Positions 33,801-45,700 of a DNA stretch of 64,000 nt are shown piece after piece. Numbering within the stretch: position 1 is the stretch's first letter; each line of letters begins with the position of its first letter. The position numbers and the translations under genes were made by a program. The notes beneath the pieces are model-generated. The model was not told where the DNA came from. It was given only the letters and a program-made list of their open reading frames with translations, and searched no databases. The DNA comes from Ottelia alismoides. Lineage: Eukaryota > Streptophyta > Magnoliopsida > Alismatales > Hydrocharitaceae. The stretch covers positions 62,001 through 126,000 of the forward strand of contig JAZKJV010008871.1 in the NCBI GenBank assembly GCA_037367405.1, in the 5' to 3' direction.

Positions 33801-34102
33801 CTTTATAATTAAAAATACAAAAAAATTAAAAATATATAAAAATCCACTAAAACATTTCTTTTTATTTTATTTTATTTTAGACTACTTCGTAGGCCGATTC
33901 GGCCAATCCGAGCTCCGTGAGTTCGACCCTGGTCGCTATACCAGGTTAAATAAATAGCGAGGATCGCTCTATGATTTTATTGATTATTTTGCTTTCTTTG
34001 GTGGTCTCTGATTTTCTTGATTGACCAATCGTCGAGATCTGGGTCACAACGACCCGTGTTTTTATACCTTCACCTGGGTCTTGGTGAATTTTTCGGTCAT
34101 CA
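30813..34102 (+). repeat. Element A 3' LTR
   Basis: 3290 bp, clearly similar to 9356-12680, with TATA-like TATAAAT at 31803-31809. It ends GGTCATCA and is followed by gcagc, a 4/5 match to the left flank gcagg. Confidence 0.95.
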
Positions 34103-36251
34103 GCAGCTGGGAATGGAACCGGGGGGAAACCTCTAAACTAATAGTCTCATCAATAACCATTATCTCATGTGTAGCAACAGGGTAGGGTCTTCTACTGCTT
34201 GATGGTTACGGTTGTCGAGGACATCGTGGGTTGCCTAAGAAAATCGTGGTTCCTCAAAGACTTGTTGAGATCGAAGTGCTCCCAATGCTGTAAAATGGTT
34301 TCCTAATTCTCACACTCAATAATTACCTTAGCCAATGCTAAGAATGGCTTTCCGAGAATGATTGGAGACTGGGTGGATTCTCCTTGATGCTCAGTATCAA
34401 TGATCGTGAAGTCTATTTTGAGCGGAGCACCTTGGAATGTAATGATTACTGAAATTGTTCCTCTCGGTCGCTTTATCGATCGATCTGCCAGTTGAACGAT
34501 CTCTCGTATCTTCCTGGTAGGTCCGAGTTTGAGCTCGTTAAATACAGAGATCAGGAGGATATTGATTGGTGAATCGTCATCAATTCGAGCATGGGTAAAT
34601 ATTATGTCTTTGATTCCACAGTCAAATTTGGGCAACCGCTTCACTACACGGCTCTTGGTTTTCTCCTCAACACCAAGGAGGTGGCCATTGACAAATAATG
34701 TCTTTCAGTTTTTGTTCTTGTCCTGCCCGACTTTTTCATCATCAATTTGTCCATTACAAGTCCTTTAAGGTCGGGGAAGTGTTCAATGGCCTGTATAAAG
34801 GGAAGTTCAAAAATCAATCTTCTCTCTAGTGCTTCCCATAAAGCAGGATCCAAATTCTTCAGATCTTCTTCAGATTCATTTTTTTATGAATTTTTCTAGT
34901 TTTTCGATTTTTTGGTGTTTTCAGTTATTTCAATTTTTTGGTATTTTTATGTGTGGATGTGGTGTGTTCCCCATATGAGGAGGAGCTTAGATATGCCGAG
35001 TCATATTCAGAGTGATCCTTAGGGGAATAATATGTAGAAGTGTCATTGTCAGAGTCATCCCTAGGGTGAACATGTTCTCTAGGTTTCTGAATATCCTCAG
35101 AATTAGATCCAATCTTTTCCTCATCCATTTTTATATCCAATCTACCAGAGAGTGAAATTAATTGGTTGGCAAACTTTCTAAATTTATCCTCCATTAAATC
35201 AAATCTCTTATTTATCCTTGAAATACCATCCTCAAAATTTTGTTCATGATCAAACATGGGAGCAGTCGGTGTGTGTTCTTGTTTTTGATATTCAGTAATT
35301 TCATCTTCCATTTTCCTGTATGAGCTGAGAGGAGATTCTCTTGGAATATCTAATATATGATTGTCATTTTCTGATAATTTCTCCTCAAAAATTATGGAAG
35401 GAGGCTGCTCAGTGGAAGGATTTTTCAGGAATTTGTAGGTCTCATACTCAGCATGTTGTGACTCAGGCATGTAATGTTGGTTTGAGTAGAGTCTACTTCC
35501 ATGGTCATGATTGATCGTATCCTCAAATAACAGAGTCATCTAGGGTTCATATGTGTCGATATCATCTGTCTGGTCCTCTGTATGTATAGGCTGATCAAAG
35601 GAGTGGTACTCGGGTTGGTCAATAGGGATTTTATTGTTACGGTCAATCCAATGCTGATGATCATTAAGTGTGGGCCTCTCCTTGTGATTTGATCGAGCCA
35701 TCATGTTATTCCCTATGGTACAGTCTGAATGCATTTCCGTGAATTATGGACCTGTCCCAACAAGATTGTGAGGAAAGAAAAAAGGTGGTTGGGTTTGGTC
35801 TCGCGGCCAATCACGAGCCTCGATGTTTTGCTCTTCAAATGGTTCTTAGGTTGTAGAAAGAAATTTGGCATAAGTCGGTTCATCCCAAGATGCCAGTGCG
35901 GTCACAAGTGGTAGAGTGGGATAATATGATGTTGTGGTAGCTTTGATCGGATGATTTGAGTAGAGTGGCATTCAACGAGAGGACTGGATTCATCTGAGAG
36001 CGAAAGTCTCCCGCAAATGTTTGAGGATTCTGAAAAGAAGAAGGTTTAGATGATTTGGGTCTAACCGATACGAATTCATTTTCATAGTAAAGCTCTGATG
36101 GATACTCGGACAAAGGTTCCGCTTTTGAAAGAGCTGACATAATGAACGCCGATTTGGGTTTGACCGAGATGAATTTATTTTTATGATACAGATGTGGAGG
36201 GTACTTGGACAAAAGTTCCATAATTTTCGAAGGAGGTTTATTGGTTGACAT
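34103..36251 (-). pseudogene. Element C coding region: B-like protein with broken protease
   Basis: Likely start ATG at 36251 (MSTNKPPSK), just after the conserved leader block. Frames then run 36251-35880, 35734-35540, 35539-34925, 34853-34644 and 34644-34303, separated by stops or shifts. Features in B's order: a duplicated N-terminal segment (SKYPPHLYHKNKFISVKPKS and SEYPSELYYENEFVSVRPKS, 34 residues apart), acidic regions, a coiled-coil-like ISRINKRFDLMEDKFRKF, the ERHYLSMAT segment corresponding to B's ERHILTMAT, and a protease remnant with IVQLADRSIKRPRG and PIILGKPFLA. The catalytic loop is damaged (DDDSPINI). Element A interrupts the gene at 34102; the tail is at 9330-8480. Dead. Confidence 0.8.
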
Positions 36252-37723
36252 AATGGATCTGGGTTAAGGATGTTCAAAAGAATTTTTTCTCAAGAAGATG
36301 GATGGCCCAAATGTGCAGCTTTTGATCTTCGAAATCGGTTCAGGCACACCAATGCAAACACAAATCAAAACCCCAAGTTCACCAACTCACACAATGAAGC
36401 CACAAGAGTTCGGAAATTATCTTTTCAAATTTAGTTGGTGATATGACAATGTTGGAAAATAATTAGCGAGTTGTTAGGTGCGGAAGATTTTCTTAAAGAC
36501 TGGCCCGAATTCTTAGGACTAGTTGCACCTACTTTCGTCCAGTATAGGTGTAAGTACGGACCGTAAAATGGCTACCCGTGTTACTTAAGGACAGAGCCTT
36601 ACACAATGTCCTTTAAACAACCTAATCCAGACCGTTTACTGGCTACCCGTAGATCCTCACTGAGAAGTAGCTAATCATTTTAGAATTAGTAGTCTGAATG
36701 AAAATTTCAGAGCCGGGTTCTAACCTTAAGTGTCGTCTCTCGCTTACTCAGACAGATAAACTCATCCAAGGTCAGGGTCGCTCTCCCACAAAGATTCTTG
36801 ATTTTATGGGTTATTTAAAATCGGCTACATTTAGCAGTCCCAATTTTAATTAGGTGATCACTGAGATTTTAAGGTGAGCACAAATACACGTCTACCGTCT
36901 AGTCCCAATTCCTTTAAAATTATGTGATAAAATAGGAGGGAGAAATTCGAAAAAAGCTGATGCACGTGAAAAATGATGATGTATTCTCAAATAGAAGACT
37001 TACAGTGATTCCTCGCAATCTCCATGTGGGTTGCAATACAAGAATTGAAAAATTAATCTATATGAATGCAAGCCGATGAAAAAATCGCACCTAGTAGAAA
37101 GTTCTATTAGCTGGGAAGAAATGAGTTAAATTTTTGACTAAATTGAACGATCTAATGTGCGTCTCAATTACGTGAAGTGTGGTCCTAGATTTTACGAGCA
37201 CAAACAATAAAATTTAAAGCTCTAATAGCCGTATGTGCAGGTCTATCCTAAGTGCCACTCAAGTCGGGCCCCACCCTCACCGGAGATGAAACAGACCACG
37301 ACACACCACAGAAAAAGTTCAAGATTTTTTTACACACGTGAGAGTCCAAACGAACACTGCTATAAATGAGCAATTAATTACAAAATTTAAATTTATAGGA
37401 AATTAAATCATAGAATCTACGCTCTCTCACGACTCGACTCGATCTTAATTTTAATGCGGCTTTTTCCAGAAGTCGGTGAAGATGCTTCGGTTTCCAAAAA
37501 CCACTCCACGTACGTCGGGTACCTCGCAAGAAAAATAAGAGAGAGAATGTAAGAGAGTGACTCAAAATTCAAAAAAATAAAATAAGAAAATCAATGTCGA
37601 AAATAAAATAAAAATAAATGCAGGAAAAAAATGAAATTTATACAGTGAAGATTCGGGGGCCAGACTACCCGAATGCGGAAAATCGAAAAAGAATTTTTTT
37701 AGACAAAATCTAAGTCGTTTGCC
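36252..37723 (-). other. Element C untranslated leader
   Basis: Reading leftwards from the primer site: a CGGT-loop remnant with GGTCTGTTTC and GGGCCC flanks (37261-37295), T-rich sequence, and the block equivalent to the GAGAGTAACCCC region of A and B (about 36780). A segment at 36530-36680, CCCGTGTTACTTAAGGACAG, is also found in F near 62190. The pre-ORF block is at 36368-36440. No gene. Confidence 0.65.
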
Positions 37724-37741
37724 TCCCCAGCAACGACACCA
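37724..37741 (-). promoter_or_regulatory. Primer-binding site (tRNA-Asp), element C
   Basis: Minus strand TGGTGTCGTTGCTGGGGA, 2 nt inside the LTR end. It has three mismatches to the plant tRNA-Asp complement, all C to T, as expected from decay of methylated cytosines. Confidence 0.85.
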
Positions 37742-37743
37742 TC

Positions 37744-40700
37744 TGAGAGTCCTGAATACGTCCTACTTTAAATTGAGTGAAATATCATACATTTAAAAAT
37801 TTATCGTTTCGTTGTAGGTGAGCAATCGGAATCAGTCAAGAAATAACCACAATTAATTTAATCAATTTTTAATCATGTGTTTTTTGTTTATTTTACTTGG
37901 GCAAGCTCATGGTCGAACTTAAGGAGGCAAAGGAACAACCTAGAAATTTATCTATCAAAGTTCGTACATGGTTTTCGAGGCAGTCTTTTTGTATTTTTTA
38001 ATGCAAGTTTAGGGTGCTAAATGCAAATTAGGCCAATTTTAAGGACTGGAAAATGAATATCAAACAAACGATGTCCGAAAATAATGAGAATTGGCCAAGA
38101 TGACAATTATGACGAAATGAATGCATTGTACCTTTTTTTGGAATTTTTGGATGCAAGATAAATATTTTATGAATTTTTGAATGCAAACAAAGTGAATTTC
38201 AATAATTAATTATAATAAATATTAAACTTAATTATTTTCAAGGGATAAAATTATCCAAGATCTACACTAGGTGATCGATCTCAGAAAAATCCTAATTCTA
38301 AAAAATACTAAATTTAATACCTACTAAAAATTAAAGATTGAAATATGCAAAATGATTTTTACAGGGCAAACCATGCATGTAAATGCAATTCTTTTTGGGC
38401 ATGATGTTGAAAACAACTAATTCAACAATCCCTGAATTTTTGGCAATTTTTATAGCAATGGTTATTTCTTATGAACTTCAGAGCATAAAATGAGCAAAAT
38501 ATGCAATTTTCCACAAAATAATTAATTGGTGATTAATCACAGATCACAAAAATGTCAAACATTTGCCATAATGGGAAGAATTGATTGAAGAACGTCGTGT
38601 TATTTTTTAATAATAAAATAATGCAACGTAGAGGTTCAGAGTAGAGGGAGAACACATGGGTATTACTGCAAAATTACAAAATAAATTAATGCAGAAAATA
38701 TAATAGAGGAACTAAACTGTAGATACATATAATCCAGGGGATACACCTGCAAAAATCCCATAGGGGCATGTGCGTCGCACGTGCCTCTGGATGGCGGGGG
38801 TGATTATGCGAATTAGCATCAAAGTAGGGGGCTGATTACAAATTCTCCACCCCCCCCCATGTGTGGGTCGTCGGGGGCGTGAAGGCGATGATGGTGGAGG
38901 CGTTGTCGATGAAGGAGAGCACGACAGATGGTTGACCTTCGACAACCGATGGAGGAGTTGACAGGAGTTTAGGCGGAGGAGGGACGCGGCTCCGATGACG
39001 AAGGCGTGGTGGTGACGCTTGCACGGAGGAAATGTCGGTGGAGGCGAGCGGAGGTCCAGTGAAGGTAGAACCGTCGATGGAGAGGCGGAGCAGCATTATC
39101 GGAGGAGAACGGTGGATTGGAGGTGCGTGGCTTTGGAAGCAGCTGGCATGGCAGAGAATATGCTAGGAAGGCACGAAGCAGAGCAGCTTTGTCGTTAATG
39201 GAGTAGACATCGGGGAGAGTGGTGAACGGTGACAACGATAGCGTTGGCTCGACAGTGAAGAAGGCCGGAGCGATGGCAACAAGTTCGGAGGCCGTTCTAC
39301 AATGAGGCCTAGTGCCTCGGATCTCACCAAGAAGATGTCAGGTTGTCACCCCGGTGATCGTTTTAAGGAGAAAATCGACGGATGGAGAACGAGGGGCGTG
39401 GCGACGGTGCTTAAATAGAAGAGGGGGTGGGTTGTGATTTGGGAAGGCGGCGATTGGAATCGAAGATGGAGGGATCGTGGGGTTGTCGAGATTCACGAGG
39501 ATGCGCCGGCCATGGAAGGAAAGGCGATCGAAGATTGCAGGGAACAGTGGAGGGCGGCGAAATTTGGGGGGTGGTGCCTCTCCCAATTGGGAAAGGGGAG
39601 GAAACGGAGAAAGACGATGGGCCTGGGGCCATCCGATCGGTCGAGATCGGACGACCCAGATCGTGACATGTGGCACCTTTTTATTTTTTATTTTTTTTTT
39701 TAATATTTTTAAATTTTTGTTAATAACTTTTTTTATAAAATGGAAATAATAAAAGGCTAAAAATGGGTGACACGTGGCGTCTCCAGGAGCGGCCACATGT
39801 CAGCCCCAAAAAAATGAAAAATAAAAGATAAAGATAATTCAAAAAGAAATAGTAAATGGCCTCGAACTAAAAACTTTCCTTCACAAAAGTTTCTTGTCTC
39901 AATGAGATCTACAACTTTCATGAAGGGACCAAAACCAAAATCGATAATTTGCACAAAGTGATATTTTTGGGGTATCCTATATACATAGAATACCTTGTTT
40001 TCTATTTTTTTCATTTTTAAACCTGATAAAAAATCCAAAAAATATGATAAAATTAAAGATAAATATTTACATATTAATCTATTTTTTGGCTTTTTATTAA
40101 GTAAGAAAAAGAAGAAATAAAATAAAATACGAAAATGACACTTTTTGTACAATCTGTTAGTGAACACTCGAACTCAGCTAGTTTTTTTAATTCCAAGCTC
40201 AGTTTGGATTTGGATTTTTACGCATTTTAATAAAACTTTTATCAAAGAAAATAAATGAAAAAGAATTAATTAAAATAAAAGAGTCAATTATGTACATAAA
40301 ATAATAGGCCAAAACCCACTAACATACAAAATGTTCAAAAGAGGCCCAAAGCCCAACTTTCACATATGAGCTCCGATTCACTTGAACTTGGTCTTGTTTT
40401 GAAGATATCTGAATGTACATTAGTTCAAAAGTGAGTAGGATCAAATCGGACGCTGGATGAGGAAGATATCAAGGTTTTAGTCCGGAAATCCTAGAACTAG
40501 GGTTTGGGTTTTTGGTCCACTTATTTTGGTTAGTGATTTTTTTGTATTTTTCATTTATTCTTGTCAGTAATCTGTACACAATGGAGGTAGTTTTGGGTCA
40601 ATTGGAATTAGCATGAATTAATTAAAAATCATGGAAGTTAGGCTCTTTTACATGTCAATTGGATTGGGATTTTTGGTTTCTTATTTTGTGCAAACATAAG

Positions 40701-40830
40701 TGATAAAATGCAATTCTTATCAAAATATGCATGAATGCTATTTATGCATAATAAATGAAGAAATGCCAATGACTTTTAGGGATTTGAGCTTAATTCATCA
40801 TTTTTAGAGTGATGAATCTGAGATTCATCA
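37744..40830 (-). repeat. Element C 5' LTR (right copy)
   Basis: 3087 bp. The minus-strand start is the palindrome at 40810-40830 and the end is CTCTCA next to the primer site. TATA-like TATTTAA on the minus strand at 39411-39417, with GC-rich transcribed sequence to the left. It preserves the empty site of the Tourist-like insertion carried by its sister. Confidence 0.92.
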
Positions 40831-41460
40831 TACTCCTTCACTAATTTCTCCACCTCTTTATTGATGAAATGACTATCTCCATTTGAAATGAGGATCTTTG
40901 GAATCTCAAACCATGAAATGATGTTGTCTTTTAGAAACCGACAGACTGTTCGGCTATCAGCAGATCAAGTGGGAATAGCTTCTACCCGGTGACTCACGTA
41001 ATCCATGGCGAGAAGGATGTATTCATATCCTTGACTGTTAGGAAATGGGACCATAAAATCAATACCCAAGCATCGAAAACATCAGACATCTGAATAAAAT
41101 TGAGGTGCATGGAGTCTTTCGAACTGAGGGTTCCTCCCATTTTCTGACAGTCTATAAAGACTTTGATATATGTCGCAGCATCCTTGAATAATGTGGACCA
41201 CCAGATGCCATACTACAATATCTTTATTGCCATTCTGCTTCTAGAATGGTGTCCACCAGATTTGAGCTTATGACAGTGCTCAAGGACACTAGTGTACTCC
41301 TTCTGAGGGATACATCGTCGGTATATGCAATCTGCTTCTTCCTTGAACAAGTATGGATCTTCCCACTGATAAAAGTGAATTCAAATAGAAATTTGTCCTT
41401 ATTGACTCTCCTCTAATCTTGTGGGACCATCCCAGATACAAGGTAGCTCACAATATCGGC
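40831..41460 (-). pseudogene. Element D integrase, partial and broken
   Basis: Minus-strand translation shows the zinc-binding HHCC region (EHCHKLKSGGHHS, with the CQK segment further on), then the catalytic core start with [12 protein letters not shown] and WFEIPKILISNGDSHF. The usual Asp of the ISDGG motif appears as Asn. Integrase would insert the cDNA into chromosomes. Several stop codons are present, and the domain is cut off at 40830 by element C. Confidence 0.85.
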
Positions 41461-41861
41461 ATACCTGGGGAGAGATGTACCACTAAGAATTGATCCATCG
41501 GGAAAGGACTATGTGATTGGTGTACTACTCAACTGAGTATCTACATATTCTATTATGGATAAATGGTCTGCTACCACATTCTGAATTCCAAGCTTGTCTC
41601 TGATTTGCAAATCGAATTCCTGCAGAAGAATGATCCACTGAGTAAGATTTGGCATCCTTCTTCTGATGTAATTATCAGATAGTAGAGTGGTCAGTATAAA
41701 CAATGACTTTAAATCCAAGCAAATAGGATTTGAACTTCTTCATGGTGAAAACCACTGTCAGCGACTTTTTCTCTATGAGCGTATAATTTTTCTGTGCATC
41801 ATCTAATGTTTTGTTGGCATTGCAAATGACATAGGGCACTTTGTCTCTTCTTTGTCCTAAC

Positions 41862-42347
41862 TAGGGATGAAAATGATCGGATACGAATATGAATATAAGT
41901 ATAATCATATCCTTATCCATTTTAGAATACGAATATTGACAGATGTGAAAAATGTGTTACCGTATCCTTAAAAATGAATACAAATGCAAAACGAATACGA
42001 CTTGAATATGAATAATAACATAAATATGTAATAGATTAACTAAACAATACATGTTTAGAATGGTTTACACATAGAATAGATATAACATATATAGTAATTT
42101 CATAACAACTGAATCAACAATGGTGAATGCAATCATAAAATGTTGTTACACATAGTTATAAGTAAATCTACTACTATACTTATGTATGAAAACGAATATA
42201 CGAATACGAATGCAAATATTAGAGTTAAAGTGATATACATATTTACATCCATTTTAAAATGAATACGAATACGAATGTCAAAATATGTATGAAACAAATA
42301 TAATAGTGGATAGGATACGAATATATTCACATTCGTTTTCATCACGA
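41862..42347. mobile_element. hAT-like miniature inverted-repeat element
   Basis: 486 bp flanked by the perfect 8-bp duplication GTCCTAAC (41854-41861 and 42348-42355). The ends are inverted: TAGGGATGAAAATG on the left and, reversed, TCGTGATGAAAACG on the right. The interior is repetitive (GAATACGAATA, ATCCATTTTA) and AT-rich, with no transposase. An 8-bp duplication and TAGGGATGAAAA-type ends are usual for hAT elements. It sits inside D's RNase H. Confidence 0.92.
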
Positions 42348-42780
42348 GTCCTAACACAACCCTAACTGGGAAATCTGATGCATCCGTCATGATCTTGAAT
42401 AGAAGAGACCAATCAAGTAGTTGTAGGACATGAGCCTGAGTGACAAGATATTTCAACTGATAAAATGATTGTAGAACATTCTGATCAACGCTGAATTCTG
42501 TCTCCTTGTCCAGTAGTTCTATAAGAGGTCGATCAATCTTGCTGAAGTCTTTGATGAATCTTCTATAGAAACCAACATGCCCAAGGTCACCTCACATTCT
42601 TCATTGTTCCTGATGGCTCAAGTTTAGCAATCACGTCCACCTTCGTTGGGCCGACTTCTATGCCAAACTTGGAAACAACATGGCCCTACACAATTTCTTT
42701 CATGACCATGAAATGGCTCTTTTCCTACGATAACACAAGATTGACTTCACAACATTTCTGAAGCACTCAGTATAGGTGCA

Positions 42781-45700
42781 TGATGAATCCACATTTCATC
42801 ATCTTTATTCTATCCTTTTGGCCTCAAAAACCCTAGTAAATGTGTGTAAATACCATTAATTACTACATCTTAGCATCCATGCATGTGCATGTAAATAGTG
42901 TATAAAATACTGTAATTAAAGCCAAAATTGTAGAATAAATAAAAGAAAAGAAAAAAATAAAATATTGAAAATATGTTATGACCTGAAACCCCGAGACCTA
43001 GGCATCTTGATGAATAGGTCGACAAGGAATAAAGTAGGAGGAGATAAGGGTCAAAATATAGAAGAAATACATATTCTTTTTATTCATTCTTTATTCATTT
43101 TGGGACCTATTTTTGGTTCTACTTTTTATACATCAAATAAAGAAACTTTGTACATGAAGGTTGTAGATAATTAAATAAAGAAAAATACAAAATTGATTTC
43201 ATTCAAAAACAATATACAGATAAAAATTTATGGTCTGAATAAAAATCCAGAATCCCAACTTCCCAGACCCGTATCTCACAAATGAAACTCCAAATGCAGC
43301 AAACTCACCTTTAATTGTATATAGAATAAAATAATCTATTAGTGGCGATGGTTTCGCATTTAGCAGAGCTACGGTTTGAAAGTTGAGTTTTGGACCCTTG
43401 TTGTATACTTGTACAGATTAAAATATTCAATTTATTATTTATTCATTATTTTTGTATTTTTATATTTTTATAATTTTGTAAATATTATTTATAATAATTA
43501 TGTACATTAAAATCAGAATAAAAACCTAAATAAACTACAAAATAAAAATACATGTATATAAGATACATAGGTATACTACCTATACTTATACCTGTATAAT
43601 ACATATTTATATTTTATTAAATATACAAAACAATTCAGAAAAATAAAATAAAAATATAATTAAGTGTATAAAAGTATTTTATAATTTTATAAAACAATAA
43701 ACAAAAAAAGAAATAAACTAAAATCACAAAATAAAAATAAACTATTAAAATATATAGGTAATATACCTATATAGGCTATAAAAAGCAACTTGTAAAAATA
43801 TACCTCATAAAAATAATTAAAAATCAGAATAAAATACTACATAAAATAATAAATATTTTTTATTTAATAACCAAAATTTAATTCATTTATTTTCCATTTT
43901 TAAATGATTTTACAAAATCTTTATCAGGGATTTTTCCTGATTGGTCCATGTGGACCAATCAGGAGACGGCCCCAATTGACCCAGGTCAACTGGTCGTCCT
44001 TCCCCATGTGTCGTCGTCAGAGCCTCGTTTGACCCCATGTTCGCGGATTTTTCGAGGTTTCTCCTTGCACCATTTCATGTCGATGATTTGACAACTTTTT
44101 CTCCTCGATTGTCCCTCTTGCTCGCCCAATGTCTATCTCGAGGATTGGATCACTGTGGCGCTCGATACGCCTTGGACTTTGGAGTGCCTCAGCCACTGAG
44201 TCAAACCACATAAGAATGGAACCCGACCTTCCCTTGAATTTTTGAGTCCCTTCGGTCCACCCCTCCTCGCGCCTTTCGTGCTCCACGAAGACTTGGAGGT
44301 GACAGCTCCATCTTTGTGCCGTCAGCCAAGGCAAAGGAGGTCGGAGGCGTCTCCACTACCTTCGGCAAAGACAGCCATCGAGGTACCCCTTCCCTCCGAT
44401 CACCACCGTCGAGGCAGTCACGTTTCCCTTTCATTTTTCTTGCATTTTCTTTCCCGTACCCTTAGGTTTAAAAACCCTCAAATATCTTCCAATTCCATCG
44501 AGTAACTCGCCCAATTTAATCATCTCGCCGGAGCGCACCTCCGGCCGAGCTTCGCTCCATCGCTTTACGCCGCCACTCCACCACCGCGGGACCCAGGCAC
44601 TTTGCCCTGGGTCCTATCACGCTTTTCTGCATGTACTTGGACCATCACGCACGCCTGGAGGTCATTTTGACCCTCGCCGGAGTCGCGCGAGCTCCTCCAG
44701 CTCCGCCAGCAGCTCCAGCGAACCTCGGCCACCGCCGAGGTGTTTTGGACCTCCCCGCGCATAGAGGATGCCCCTAGGAAGGTGCAGACCCATTTTTGAA
44801 GCTCGGAAGTCGCTGGAGCACGGAGATCTAGCCCGGGGAAGTTCGCCTCGCCGGCGTTCTTCCCCGTTCTTCCTCCGCGCTTCGCCACCGTTGGATTGGG
44901 TCGCCCCTCCAGATCGCTCGTGGACCGTCGGATCATCATCACTCCTCCATCGTTAGATCTCGATCTGAGATCTAATCTTAGACGTTGAAGCGAAGCGCCA
45001 TCGGTCGTCAGATCGTCGCTACGTGTCAAGTGAAGAAGCCACACCCGTTGGATAGCGCGCTTGGGGTATTTTGCAACTTTCACCCCGTGCATTTTTGTAT
45101 TTTCTTTTATTCCAGAAACTTTCATTGGTAGTTTAAAATATTTTGTAATATTTATAAGTAGGCCCTTGAACTTTTAGTATTTGCAAGTAGGTCCTGGCCA
45201 CGTCACCTCACGTGACCAGTACACGTGAGGTGAGGGCATTTTGCATACCCCTTCAGGCTTTTAGTATTTAGTTTCAGTCCAGGGAATTTTGAATTAAGTG
45301 TAAAAGTGTTGGAAATATTTCAACTTAGCCCCCGAGGTTTTTGATATTACAGATAGGTCCCTCCTAGGCGCGTGCCAGTCACGTGCCCTAGTGGGTTATT
45401 TGTAGGGAAACCCTCCTGGGTTTGGAAATTTGTAATTGATCCAAGAACTTTGTTTATTAGTGTTATATTTTGTTGGAAAATTGCAACTGTGCCCCTGGAT
45501 GTTTGCTTATTTGCATATATACCCCTGCTAGGCCATATATTTTTGCTTGTTTGATTTATTTATTTCAAGCATCACTTTAATTCAAAAAATTACCAAAAAG
45601 ATCACATAGGCTCCTGTTAACTTGCACTTTCACTCCATCATTTTTATTTTACATTTTTATAGCATTTTAATATTTATTAAAAATCAAAAACATGCATTTC

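Larger units (their letters stand above)
9356..34102 (+). mobile_element. Element A: non-autonomous Athila-like LTR retrotransposon
   Basis: 5' LTR 9356-12680, tRNA-Asp primer site 12684-12701, leader, gag-like gene, degenerate frames, hairpin array, 3' module, polypurine tract and 3' LTR 30813-34102. Element B interrupts it at 17515/29919. The flanking 5-mers are gcagg (9351-9355) and gcagc (34103-34107), a target duplication with one mismatch. About ten mismatches in the first 280 bp separate the two LTRs by eye. No protease, reverse transcriptase or integrase sequence was found, so it must depend on proteins from elsewhere. Confidence 0.93.
4695..40830 (-). mobile_element. Element C: non-autonomous Athila-like LTR retrotransposon (minus strand)
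   Basis: Right (5') LTR 37744-40830, primer-binding site 37724-37741, broken B-like coding region 36251-34303, then the interior resumes at 9355 after the inserted element A. It continues to a hairpin array, a polypurine tract at 6638-6652 and the left (3') LTR ending at 6637. The left LTR is homologous to the right one over about 4695-6637 against about 39250-40830; its remaining part lies beyond the CACTA insertion, outside the window. C sits in the integrase of element D. The right-hand target copy would be tactc (40831-40835); the other is not visible. No reverse transcriptase or integrase sequence is seen. Confidence 0.9.

Noticed and set aside
44017..45125. Frames of 105-186 residues in solo LTR E
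   Set aside because: GC-rich LTR sequence with overlapping frames on both strands, no domain and no support from the related LTRs.
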